In this document: positions 47,668 through 60,514 of the stretch, in pieces
How the letters are laid out: every line of letters begins with the position of its first letter
How positions within the stretch are numbered: the stretch's first letter is position 1
NCBI GenBank assembly: GCA_000231825.2
Contig: JH720293.1
Span: 2,542,001 to 2,606,000 of the forward strand
Length of the DNA: 64,000 bases
DNA from: Tetrahymena elliotti 4EA
Lineage: Eukaryota; Ciliophora; Oligohymenophorea; Hymenostomatida; Tetrahymenidae
Direction: 5' to 3'
Program-made: the position numbers and the translations under genes
The notes under the pieces: model-generated
What the model was told of the DNA's origin: nothing
What the model saw: the letters and a program-made list of their open reading frames with translations, nothing else
Databases searched by the model: none

Positions 47668-50600
47668 ATGCAAAACTTAAGTGTAAGGAAAACAAGACCA
47701 CTTTCATAAAATCATAAAACAAGAAATAACAAAGGAGTGAGAATCAATGATTGTAATCCTTTAGAAATTAAAGACTATTTAAATGATATGTTTAGAATTG
47801 ATAGCTTTGAGAAAGCATAAAACAAAATCTGAAAATTAAATTTTTTGAAAATATCTTTTTCTTAAATATTTAACATTGTAAAAGAAAAGCTAAATAGGTA
47901 AAGGACAAGTTACATTCAAACTAATTCTTGATATATTTTTCAATGTAAAATACTTTTAAAAATTAATAGATAATGTTTTGGTTGATTAATTTTATAGATT
48001 CTATTAAAATTAAGTAATAAGAGCTGACAATAATTAATAGGAGTAATAATATTAGTTGCAACAGAATAATGAAAAAGAATAATATCTATGGATAAAATTA
48101 AAATATTTTTAATAGCATTAAGTAATAAGGAACCCGCTTTAGTCATTTAGAGAGCTTAGAGTAAATAATTTTACTTCATGATATGTGCATATTCACTATG
48201 AAAATTATAATTTAGGAGAAGGTCCTACTAAGAAAATATCTTTGAGTTAAATCATCAAAACAGCAATGCTTTTAACTAATAATAGATCTATTAGATGTAA
48301 TCAAATTAGTTTTAGTATGATCGATATTAGAATTATGATTAATAAGTAACATTTTTTATTTTTCTGTCATTTTTTTAAAGTTTGACATTTTTGGAAGCCT
48401 TGCAAGCATATTTAAAATCTAAATAATTTTATTATTAAAAAGTAAGTATAGGTGTAAATTGAAGAGTAGGATGAAGAACTTACTTTGAAATAGATTTTGA
48501 GAAAGGGAGAAATTTATTTTATGTATGGATCTTTTTTGCTTTTTACTGTTGGATCATTGACTATTATTTTACTAGTTTATGGAATTTATAAAATATTTTT
48601 GAATTTGGTTAGTGATTATTGTGATGAATAAACTAATTTTATGAACATTTGCAAACTTTCTAATGGGGTCATAGATATGGAATCAAATTAAAGCTATATC
48701 ATCTAAATTTTACTCTTGATATGTTTGATAATTATCTAAATAACTCGATTTAAATTAAGCATATTTGATATTTTTGAGATTTTAACTGAAAAATATGATA
48801 TTTATTCTATCAAATAAGAGAAAAATCCTACTTCTTATACTGTTAAAATATCTAACATTTAAGCAGAAGATAACCTAGAAGAAAACATTATTTTATATTT
48901 TAATTTACTTAAAAAACCTAAGGTTAACATAAAATGCATAACTTTTTGCTATCATATCAAAATAATTGATAAACTTAAAATGATTAAATTTAGATCAAAA
49001 TAAAATTCAGAAGGTTGTTTTTTAGAGTAGAGTTTATCTTAAAAAATATTAAATAGATAAGAAAAAGAAATTAAATCTTAAGATTTATTTAACGGAATAG
49101 TCTACATCACATTCAACACTTTAGAACGTAAATTTATCTCTTCAAATTTTTAAACATTTTTCTCAAAAATAAACTTCAAAATAAAATTGTGAGCGATTTC
49201 ATTTTTAGTTTTTTTCTTTTAAAAAAAACACTTATTTAAAATAAAAAAGAGAAATTAATATTTTTTTATATTAGAAAAAAAATAAGTGATTGAAAATAGG
49301 AAGAGAATAATACATATTTTTAGTAAATTTTGGGAAAAAGAAGGAGAATACTTATAAAAATATAGAAAATTAAAACAATAAATAACCAATAAAACTGGAA
49401 AGATAATACTTTAACCTTCAGGATGGTATGAAGGTATCACAATATCTGAGCCTGAGTACCCAACTGATATTATATGGGCTAATTAGCTTTTAAATAATAA
49501 TTTTTAATTGAAGAAAATATTAGTAATAGCCTTGATTATAATATTAGGGATTGGTTTTAACATAATATTTATTATTTTCATGAGCAGTAATTAGCTTTCT
49601 CATCTAAATTCATACAAAGAAGATGGATCTATTCATTAAAAAACTTTATTTATTATATTTTCAATTATCATTCCTTTATTTTCTTAAATAATTAATAAAC
49701 TAACAAGATTCTGTATTTATATTGGATTTAAAATGATTTTTAGATAGAAGTCAACTTTAGAATTATATTACATAATAATATTACCTTTCGTACAATCGCT
49801 AAATGAAATTATATTTTTGGCTATTGTAAAAAACAGAATTTGCTAAAGTAATTAATTTTGATTTTAAAATAATATTAGAACGTTATTTTTAATAGTGTAA
49901 ATAGAATGGATGAATAGCTTTTTTAATCTCTTATATCCTTTACTGTAAATATCAAGAATATGCAAATCCACAATAAACTTCAAATTGTCAAACTTAATTT
50001 TAAAGATGCTATCAGAAGGCTAAAGTACTTAAGTGTGGTTTGAGAATAAAGTCTTAAAGTAATACATTATTTTTTAAAGAATAAAATGTTAATTTGATTA
50101 AATTATTTTAGGAGCTTTGATAGAAAATCAATCAAAATTAGTTTGTGGTATACCTTTATTGTGAAGCTATTTTACAATACAATAGCTACTTGTGAAAGAA
50201 ACCCTTTCAGCATTGTATTTTTTATTGCCACTGTTGTCTTAACATTAATTGTTCAAAAAGTATTTTTCTTTGATTAAACAGAACTTGAGCTATTATAATT
50301 TTTAAAAAAATAGATTTTGATAAAAAAGAATAAATTAAAATAAAATTTCTGTCATAACGATCTTTGTCGTTTCTAAGATTTTCAGTTTTAGATTGGAATA
50401 CTTGTCATATCTATTACATAGACATCTAATGTAAAATTAAATGGAACTTCAGATTAAGTTATTTTTCTTGTCATATGTCTTATTTCAATCATATCAACTT
50501 TTATCACCTTTTTGATTTCTCTAGGAATTCTCTATCGTTACCTCAAAAACAAATATGAATAAAATAAAAAAGAAAATTAATCATAAAATTTTGATGATTC

Positions 50601-51212
50601 TGATATAGATGCATCTTATTCAGATTATAATAATACTTATGGTGAATAGGAAAATCAAACAGACAAACTAGAAGAAGATGAAGACTTAAAAGAAGTAATA
50701 TTTTATCATTATTAAAATTATTTTTTTAATTAAATAAAAACTTTCAAATGATTTTTAAATCTTTTTTTACTATTAAAAAATTAAATAAATTATAGTGCTA
50801 CTTTAAATTAAACCCTGTAAACTAATATATGGCTTAATAGAGGTAAGATCTAGCTGAATTACTCAATCAGTAGAAAGTCCTAAAACTTGATGGTATACTA
50901 TCACTAAATAAAACAGAAGAAATATTTGTAGATTTATTTGAAAAGCTAAATAAAAATTACAATGAAATACTAGAAAAAGGGAGAGACTAATTGTATAGAT
51001 AAGCAGATAAAAATAATACTAATTTATCAAAATAATTTAGTGAGTTTGAAAAAAAATCATTTTTTATTGAAGACAGCATTCTCAACTTAATTGATCTTTA
51101 CTTAGAAGTCTCCAAAAGTATTGTCTCTATTAAAAAAAAAAGCATGTATTTAAAATCCCAAATTTCCAAATAGCTTTTAGGCAAATTAAATTAGAATAAA
51201 AAATATTTATGA
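47668..51212 (+). CDS. OSCA/TMEM63 (CSC1-like) membrane channel, paralogue 2
   Basis: A second, diverged member of the same family, estimated at 950-1,050 residues. The 3' two thirds are clear: Q-rich exon ending about 48347, then a helix (Y-F-M-Y-G-S-F-L-L-F), the cytosolic domain (S-Y-T-V-K-I-S-N-I, then G-I-V-Y-I-T-F-N), P-T-D-I-I-W, several membrane helices, K-L-F-Y-N-T-I-A-T-C-E-R-N-P-F, an acidic tail, an intron at about 50696-50796 and a helical C-terminal exon ending TGA at 51210-51212. The first 400 nt are not resolved. The ATG at 47668 opens 54 codons and then meets TGA, so the true first exon, or an intron there, remains uncertain, and the exon around 49850-50110 is also approximate. 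The function is inferred from the family: stretch- or osmotically gated ion channel. It lies 430 nt after paralogue 1 on the same strand. Confidence 0.6.
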
Positions 51213-51714
51213 AAACTTTTAAAAAATTTTCTACATCTTTTTTTGTTGAAAATTAAATAATTATTTTAATAGTTATTTAAAGAAATATTAATTTCTTAAA
51301 AATATTCATCAAAAGACTTATTTATTTATTTATTTATTAATTTAGTGAAAATAATAATATTTAGTATATGTCATTAATAATGCTTAATTATGTAAAGATA
51401 TTTCATTATATTTTTTTTGTGTTTTGATGATGAATGTATCAAATATTTTTTGAAAAAAATAAAGTTTAATGAAGATATCAGCTTGCAAATAAAATGTATA
51501 AAGAAACAATAAATAAATATATGTATGTATATATGTTTGCTTGTATAACATTTCTTTGAATACTAATAATTAATCAAAATAAGAAAAGAAAAAGGATTTC
51601 TATTTGTATCATTTGATTTGAAGAAAAATTTAATTAAAAAGGAAAAAGAAAATAATAAAATTATTAAAGGTATAGATAGAAAAGAAAAAGAAAAATATAC
51701 AAATTAAAGAAGAA
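51213..51714. other. A+T-rich spacer with a short TTTA repeat
   Basis: A 502-nt spacer. A (TTTA) tract lies at about 51318-51340 and ATGTATGTATAT-type repeats near 51521-51537. It should contain the promoter of the downstream small gene. Confidence 0.45.
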
Positions 51715-53106
51715 ATGGTTTTCGAATTTTTATTCTACAATTAGCAACACAAGAGCCGTAATGGTTACTTCATCAACCATGACAATCTTATGTTAGGTAC
51801 TACTCAGATTAATTATTGATATTAGCAAGCAAAAAGCATAAATGCCAATTATAACGAATATAGCTTTTCAAATACAATCAAAATGAAGAAACATTAATCA
51901 AGCAAAGTTTAGTTGATTCTTATCACTTGATTGTATTAATTCACCAATCTTTATTATTAGACTTGCTATTGTGAATTATAAAGCATCCATAAAATTATTT
52001 TTAAATTATATTAGCCACTCTTGAAGAAAGAAAGAAATTGATTTTCTACTTCATTGCTAACTAAGTACCTGAAAAGTTAGACCCCGTTGATAGAGTTAAA
52101 TTTAATGAAGAACTGTAAACACCTTTTTATTTAATGATTAAAAACTGCATAATTACTTTCGAATCATCATAAAAGCTCTTCTAAATTACCAGAAGAAATA
52201 GTTATTCCTATTGAAATTATATAGAAAGATTAAGTTATTCAATAAAAATGCAGGGGGATTGTAGAATGTAGTTTTTTGTGAAACGAAAGCAATTTTAAAA
52301 TATTTTTCAATCTTATTTCATAAGCAAACAATCTAAATTTTGATTTATTAAATATCTAGTTCTGATAATCTTAGCACCAAGGCTAGATTAATTGGTAGTT
52401 TGACTGGTTTGATTGGTTTAGTCGGTTTCCCATATATTTCAACTAGAATTTATTCTAGACCTGTCTTGAATGTAGGTTTATCCCTTCTTATCTGTCCATT
52501 CCTTTACTACGTTGGCAACTAATTAGTATATCTTTATAGATTTTTGATTTATTAGAGAATGAATGCTTTTTTATAGCTTATAGCCTAAATAAATATCCTT
52601 TTTTAATGTATATAAAATTTGATAACTACCATAATCAATATTTAAATATAATAGGGACAAAGCTAAATCTAGTTTAGTTTTTAAACAAATTTTTAGGTTT
52701 AGTATAATTAAAGTTTTTTTAAATATCATTTGCAAAGAAAATCCAGCATGTTTTTGATTTTGCAATAGATTGCATATTTAGGCTTTTAAGCAAACCATAA
52801 TTTAAAACGATATTAATTGGTTATCTTAAAAAACAATAACCACACAAATTTCTGTTAAACAAGATATAAATTACAATCATTTTAATTTAAATTTATTTTT
52901 AATATTTAATTTATTTGTAAACTATTAAATAGACTTACTCCGTTTGGGAACCTAAATTTATTGCTAACAACTCTACTGTTAGTGAATTATCTAAAAAATA
53001 TAACTTCACTGTTTTCGATTTCGCCCAAGCTAAGAAGGAAGCTCACCTTAAGGCTCTCAGAACTGAATTAGTCTCTGATAACCTTTTATACTCACCTGGT
53101 ATTTGA
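51715..53106 (+). CDS. Small membrane protein with strong codon bias, 173 residues
   Basis: Four exons (51715-51796, 52015-52114, 52360-52525, 52933-53106) separated by unusually long introns of 218, 245 and 407 nt join to exactly 174 codons. The N-terminus M-V-F-E-F-L-F-Y-N-Q-Q-H is followed by a polar helix. Two hydrophobic helices lie at about residues 69-85 (G-S-L-T-G-L-I-G-L-V-G-F) and 92-110. A conserved-looking soluble C-terminus (Y-S-V-W-E-P-K-F, then A-Q-A-K-K-E-A-H-L-K) ends in S-P-G-I. Codons are strongly biased (GGT, ATC, AAC, AAG, CTC), as in abundant proteins, unlike most neighbours. I do not recognise it. A lineage-specific subunit of a mitochondrial membrane complex is an inference from size, helices and bias. 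Minus-strand open frames inside intron 3 are incidental. Confidence 0.82.
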
Positions 53107-53577
53107 GAGGGAAAATTTTAAAAGATTTTAGTTAAATTATTAAGCACAATAGAGTTTTAGCAAGCTTAAAATAGTTCTAAATTCTAAAAAAGTTAATTGT
53201 AACTCATAAATATTTTATGTTATGTATAATGTTACATTTTAACTTAATTAATCTTTAGCTAACTTACATTATTCATCTACATACACAACTCAATTTAACT
53301 AATAATTTATTTCGATTATGTAAAGATGAAATAATTAGACTATATGAATATCTTAATTTGAGTTTATTAGAGCAAGAAATGGATAAAAAAATCAGTAATA
53401 AAATGTATTTTTTAATAGAATATTGTTGAAGTTGTAGATAGATTTTACATTTATTTAAAGGAAAATAAATAAAAGCCAATATAAGCTTTAAAATAAATAT
53501 AAAATACATTGTAATAATATATAATAAATATTTAATTAATTTTATTTAAATTGTCTATTCACATTTTTTCTTATTAA
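53107..53577. other. Convergent intergenic region
   Basis: A 471-nt spacer between the small membrane-protein gene and the 3' end of the pseudokinase gene. No feature was recognised. Confidence 0.45.
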
Positions 53578-56500
53578 TCAGTTAAAAAGTTTGTTTGCAA
53601 TATTTCTACTGAATTCTTAACTGTTCATGCTGCTGTTGTTGTTATTATTATTTTATTAATTATTTTGTTTATTCTAGCTTATACGATAATTTAATTGTTA
53701 ATTATTCATATGTAAATTATTTTGATTTTATTATTTAGCACTACTAAGTTAATACTGCTATTACATTTATTCTAACTACTAACTTTCAAAATTATTTCTC
53801 TGAATAAAACCTGGTCTCATCAGACTAACACCCTTAACTTATACTGACTCATCTGTAGATAAAGTATCAAAAGCATCCATATTCAAGCTAGGTCCAAGCT
53901 ATTTTATTCCCTATTCGAAAACAGTTCTTCCTATATATTCTCCTTCTTCATTGAACTTATTTGTTAAATCTTTACCATACTTTCTTTTTGCAATTCCTTC
54001 ATTTAATGAAGAATCATTAAGAGACTTTTTGTTATTTTTTGGAAATAACATTGAAATGAGATGATTATTGTTACTCTTTTAGGCAATTAAATTTATTTTT
54101 TCACTTGAAATAGGTCTATTTGTATTTTAGACTGAAATCTATGAAAGAGAAGTGTTTTGGTTTATTTTTTGAGCCTATTAATTGATAGGTGTTACTTATG
54201 AAAAACAGTTAATTTACTAAGATTGCATTTAGTTTATTGGAGATAGGGGATTGTAAAGTATGGAGTATTATTGTTATTATTTTTCATCAGAGAGTTATTA
54301 TTTGCTATTTTAATTATTATAAAATATAGGAGGGTTGAATTAATTATTTGGTTTCTATTCCTAAAATGTATGATTTATATTTAATTAGTTATGGCGAAGG
54401 TTATTATGAATTTATTATGTAGGTTAATTGGGTTACAATTTAGTTTGCTAATTTATATTTTATGGTTACATTTATTATTATTGTTGTTAGATATTTTGAT
54501 AATTATATTTCAATTAATTATATAAGGGATTTTGTTAATTAATTTAAAACTAAGAGTATTATTGTTGTTATTATGGTTGTTAAAACTATTGATTTTGTTG
54601 TTAAAATTTTGATAAGGAATTTTAACGGGTTTATGATTTGTTTGAGTCTAATACTAGATTTGAAGGAGATAATAATGAGTTTTAATCTAAATTTTAAGCT
54701 GAAGAAATTTAGCTCTTTTAATTATGATCAAATTATATCTGTTAACGGAAAGCATTTTAACATGATTAGGCTTAAGGGTAGTTACTTTCACATAGATAAT
54801 AATTACTTTGTTAAGAAGTTAACTAATTTAAATTTTACTGAGGCTAGTTTTCTTATGATAATATTTCTAAGTTTTATTTATTTTGGTATTAGCCATTTAA
54901 TTTTTGGTTAGATTATTTAGGAGTTTATTCTAATTACAAGTAGCTGTTTTATTTACTTATTTAAGGATAATTTTAATCTGAACTAATGTTAATGGAAGCA
55001 TTTATGACATTATAATTTTAAGATACTTTTGCTTAATTGTTAGCTGGAATTTAATTATAATTTAAGTTTTCTATTTAGGCAAATAAATTATTTTTAATAT
55101 AGCTAAGCTCTTTTTCGCTTGATTATTGAGTCGGAAACAATTTAGAGCATGCAGATTAATTTTGGGAGAAGGATTAATTAGTTGATATATCTATTGAACC
55201 CTCATTGATCTTTCTGTTTTTATAATTAACTGCTGCATTTGAGCTCTTGTTTTTTCCTTATTAAGCAACTATTGAATAGCTTTGACCACTTAAATTTATT
55301 TGCTTTTAATCTGATGGTTTTGAAGAGGATGGAATTGGATCATAATCCTTTGAATCATAAAAATAATTTCTTGATTAAGATCTAGAATTAACTGTTTGAA
55401 TATCTGAAAAAATGGGCTTTCTTTAGTTTTTAGTGAATGGAGTAGATAAGTTTCTCTTTTTAGATTAGTAATTGCTGAGATGCTCCTCATCTTCAATGTC
55501 ATATTATTTTCTATAATTCTATTCATTTTAAGCTAACTGTTAAAAAGTATCGTTACAATCAGTTGGATTATTAAAGGTTGTACTCTCTTAATCTTAATCA
55601 TCAGCATCATTTGTTCTATAAGCATATTTTCTTGAGTCATTTTTAGATGAGACAGAGTGACAAATAATTTGTTAAAGATTTCTTATCTAAAAGGGCTATC
55701 TTGCGCTTTGCTATTTACTTGAAGAACTTGGAGAGGCGGAGCTTTCTGGAGATTATACAGCACTAGGCATTTCTACTTTAGGAGATTCTGTCTTTTTAAA
55801 TTATTTACCTGCAGGAGAAGAATTTCTTTTTTGCATCATGTAGTCTTTTAGTGTAAAAATATCTATATGCTCAGAGTTGCTCCTCTTCATATAATTTCTT
55901 TACTTATCTTTTGATTACTCACCAATATATATTCCAATATTTCCATTTGAAGGAAAGGCATAAGGCTTTTTCATTCTCCATTCTTCAGCTAGATTGGACT
56001 ATATCGAGTTAATTTCCTCATCTTCTTCTTCACTATCACTTTATGAAAGATCTTATTATTGAGAGGATTCTTAACCTTAAGAGGGACTTGTGTATTCTTG
56101 ATAGTTAAACTTTAAAGAGTTTTTATTTTGTTGATATTTTTATTCACTAACATGATTACATCTAGAAGTTGGTATACAGCTTACTCCAAACTCTTATTCT
56201 TGATATTCCTCTACTTTTTAAAAAGTTTATTCAATACAATCTCCGTTTCTATCAGTTAAAACTACATTTGTTCCGTCATTAGTAGGAGCTACAGTTGTAG
56301 ATCCTCCTCCAAAAGTTTCATATTCTTGTGGAATTACAGAGGAAACTGGCTCATATAATCTTTTATCATATCCATAATCTTCATCAAGATGATCATTTTC
56401 ATTTTCATCCTCTCCCCTAAGATCGAATGATTCAAAGTGATCATCTTAAACTATAACCTCATTTGTATTATACTATTCAGTATCACATTATTATTTACTG

Positions 56501-58951
56501 TCTTAGTTTTATTAAGACTCATATCTGTAATTTTCAACTCTTTAAATAATACATGGTTTTATATTTAAAATTTTTGTTTCATGTTCATTTTTATGATCAA
56601 GTTATTAATCATAAATAGGTCCCAAAGTTATGAATTTTTTATTCTCTAACTCCTAATTATATTTATCTTCACTAGAAGAACTTATTTTTCCTCTCAAATT
56701 TAAAGGATGCATCTCAACATACTCTAGCTTAGGAGAATATTTTTTCTAGCTTTCGGATCCACTTTAGCTAATTTTCCTATTTGTATATGGGCTCTATGGA
56801 AATGAAGATACTATTTCTGAAGATTCTTCAAGTATAACATTACCCTCATTAATTTGTTAGCTATCCAATTTATCATTCACCATATTAAGAGCTGTCTGAG
56901 AATTATTTTAAATTTTTATATTATCAACTTTCTCAACAGCTAGTTCTTATTAAACTTATCCAAATTACCTTTCAGACCTTGCAGTTATTTTGCAACTTTC
57001 ATTAGAAAAGTTACTCTCTCTGTCTGGTGATATGAAGCTTTAATTGGTTAACAGTACATTTTTTTATGGAGAAAAGTAAAGGTTATTCATATTTTACTCA
57101 CCTTGATCTGATTTAATGTTATTGTTCTATTAATTTGCTGAGTTTTTATTAACATCACTAGTTTCTTCATTATTAAATTGTTTATTATCTGTAGCTAATT
57201 CTAATTCTTTTTTTTCTTTTACAAATAATTTCACTTTTAATTTTTTTTCTGAATGGTTTTCTAAAAATTATTTAATTTTAATGCAATTATTATTAGATTA
57301 AATCTGTTATTACCCTTTTATATCATAATTATTAGTAATCATATCATGATCGCTCTTTTAGATTTTAACTTGATTGTCATTCTAATTTAATAAAAAATCT
57401 TTTTAAGTTTCTTTTTCTTCGTCCTCTAATCTGCGATCTGTTACACTTTTCAAATCATTCAAATTATAAAAATCCATTCCAATCGTCCCACTTTGAAATA
57501 AAAAACTTGGATAGTTATTTGTATTGTTTCTAGATTGAATTGATTAAGAGTTCAAAAGGTACTAACAAATACTTCCATTACTCTCAAGTGAAGAAAAGTA
57601 GGGATTTTAAAATGCATTTATTTAGCTTATATCTTTTAAATCCTAGCTTAGCTCGTAGTGTTAGTTACTAACTTAATACTTTTTGTTAGGCATATGATTA
57701 CTTCTATAGTTATTTTGTAACATTTTTTTATCTCCTTAAAATTTAGAATCCTTAATACTTGGAGAACCATCACTATTTACATCATCATAATCATTACCAT
57801 TATAATTAGCCATCTATTTTTTAGAATTTTCCAAATTATCTAGTTCATTTATATGAAGCTACTAATTTATTTATGTTGATTCATTTTATCCATTTTTAAG
57901 TGTATCTGGAACGAATTTACTCATACTTGTCTTCCTGTAATTTTCTATTGCTCTCTTTCTTGTACTATAAATACTTCGCTTTATGTATTCAAATTTATCT
58001 CTGTTTTCTTATATGATTTTTGTTTTTAAAATCTATGAATAATCCTGATCTTCTTTGAGAGCTTTTACTAATATTTTAATTCCTTCTGAAAAGTTATCTT
58101 CATTTCCTGATATATTCTGAGTAAAAATAAAAATTAATAACTATTAATCAATCGTGATTTGTAAAAATAATATGAACGAACGTTATTAAAAGTAAAAAGA
58201 GATATGGTAAATACTAATTTTATGGAAATAATTTTAAATGTAAATAAAAACTAAAAATTCTACATTATCCATAAAACTTATCAGCTAAATAAGTTCACAG
58301 TTTATTTCAGAAACTAAATTTTCATTTTTTACTAATTAACTGAAAAGAGGGAAAGGAAAGATTTTTAATACTCCCTAATTCGTTAAAAATAAATGACGAC
58401 TATCTAGTAACGGTCTTTATTCTTTTAGGAGCCCATCTCTTTGTAGTTCTTACAAATACTTCATAATTTGATCCACCATAAAAGCAATTTCTCCTTCGCT
58501 GAATGCTAACTTTGTAATTTAAACTAACTCATGAATACTACCCATTTGGCAGTATTCTAATTCTAGCCATATTAAAGCATTTTCTTAAGTTTTTTTACAC
58601 AAATATTTATCAAAAACTTTAATTTCAAATTACTGCTTGCTCTTATTTGAGTTTGTACTATTCATTCTCTTAATATACTCAGTTTAGCCTTTTTAAATCA
58701 TCATTTCTCTTATCATTACTATCTCGTCTCTGATCAGGTTAATTGCTTTGAACATTTTTAGTCCTTGTTCTTCATCTATAAATAAATTTACATTTACACT
58801 CTGATAATCTAAAGAAGTAAAAATAGAATGTGCAAAAATTGACTAAAAATGTACTTATAGTAGAAAGAGTCTTAAAAAAGCCTTATGGGTTTTCTGAAAA
58901 AATTGATTGCAAATTTTCCCAAATATCATCATTTTCTTATTCAGTCATCAT
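53578..58951 (-). CDS. STE20/MST-like pseudokinase with a giant Gln/Asn-rich tail, 1726 residues
   Basis: Three exons: 58855-58951, 58264-58808 and 53578-58116. Introns are 46 and 147 nt. The spliced length is 1727 codons, and exon 3 alone is 1513 codons without a TGA. Residues about 30-210 resemble the STE20/MST kinase fold: I-W-L-E-L-E-Y-C-Q-M-G-S-I-H-E-L, then E-G-E-I-A-F-M-V-D-Q-I-M-K-Y-L. The catalytic signatures are gone: where H-R-D and its Asn are expected there is L-L-K-E-Q-R-P-L-L, and where D-F-G is expected there is L-K-I-F-P-F. No glycine-rich loop is seen either. The remaining 1,500 residues are low-complexity Gln/Asn/Ser/Lys, with poly-Gln/Asn runs near the C-terminus. MST-type pseudokinases act as scaffolds or allosteric partners; a similar role here is inference. 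Short open frames on the opposite strand are shadows. Confidence 0.82.
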
Positions 58952-60514
58952 TTTACTATGATAAAATTCTCACCAAAATTTCAACTATCCTTTTCAACTA
59001 ATTTTTTGAATAATCTATGTTTTCTATAAATTTCAATTTATTGCTAAACAGAGAATGGCAGCTGATCTGTAATTGATAATCTTAATGAGTAAGTGCTTCA
59101 ATTTTAGCTTATTATAGATTTAAATATGACTTTTATTTTTTATTTTTTTGCCTTCACTACTAATGTTTTACTAATCTTTACTTCTTTTATCTCTACAGAA
59201 GTAAGAATTTGATAATTGCTACTTTGTTTGACGATTATTAATATGAGATAACTATTTGCTAATATTCTTATTTGAAATTAACAATCACTTTGTTATTTAA
59301 TAATTTCACTTCAAAAATGTTAACTATAATTAAAAACACTCATCATTCTATTTATTATAATCTACACCTTAAATTTATTTATATTTTTTATTCTTATATC
59401 TCCTTATTAAACCAATCTACAAATAAAAACTTATGCTTCATATTATGAATTTGTGGTTGGTTTTTACAAAAATATTCCAAATACTATAATCTTATGTTGG
59501 TCTGCTAATTTTAGTAGCTTTTATTATATTTTAGTATTTACAAATAAATCTTTTTAAATATTTTCCAAATATTCTTAAAAAAAAGTAACAAAATTAGCAA
59601 TTTTAAAGTGTAAAAATAAAATAAACTTAAAATAAAAACTTCTTTTTAAAATCCTACCTTCTTTCAATCTAATTCATTTCAAAAAGCAAAAAATAGTTAA
59701 TTTTTTTAAACAATTTAAGTCTATGTGTGTTAATATAAAATAAATAATCTTTAATTTTATAATTTTTTGATATTTAATTGATATCTAAAATAGTTAATTA
59801 TTATTTAAAAGACTTAACTAACAAACAATTATTATTTAAATAAATGAATTATGATTTAAAAAGATAACTTTTAAAATGATATTAATTGAAAAAATATTAT
59901 TCAAATAATATTCTTAAAGAGAAAAAAAGATTTCTTTTTAATAGATAAATTTGAAAAAAAATAATTATCTTTATATTTCACTAGACATGATAAGGATATT
60001 ACCTATTTTTTAGAATTTAACTTTTAAAAATAAATACTATCTAAAGTATTTTCACAATATTTTTCATTTTTCATTTTTTATGGTAAAAATATTCTTTAAT
60101 AAAAATCTAATAGTAAGAGTATGAATTTTTCTACAAAGTGTTGAATCAAATTTAAAAAGAAAAAGTTAAAAACATTTTTAAATTTGGTTTTATTCTTTAC
60201 AATGAGTTTGAATTATTACTTTCAAAATAAATATCTTAAAATGATTAGAATTAAATATTAATTTTTAAATTATTTCAATTTAATTCATTGAAAAATAATT
60301 TTAATAGTAGAAGAAGCTTAATTTACAAAAATTCAAATTGGTTTTCTAACTTAAGAAAAATAACATTTTTTGTTTTTTGTTGTGTTAGTTTTTCAGTCAT
60401 ATTTATAAAAGTTATTTTTTACTAGTTTTTTATTTTAAAAAATAATTCTTGAACTTAATTGGAATTGTGCAATTTTAGGTTAGTAAATACATAATTTATT
60501 TAAAAGCAATAAAC
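58952..60514. other. Divergent intergenic region
   Basis: About 1.56 kb of A+T-rich DNA between two divergent starts. It should hold both promoters. No gene, RNA or repeat family is recognisable. Confidence 0.4.

Noticed and set aside
54573..54911. 112-codon open frame on the plus strand
   Set aside because: It lies wholly inside the 4.5-kb Gln-rich exon on the minus strand, whose frame is consistent across 1513 codons. Antisense of CAA/TAA/AAT-rich codons naturally gives Leu/Ile/Phe-rich frames.
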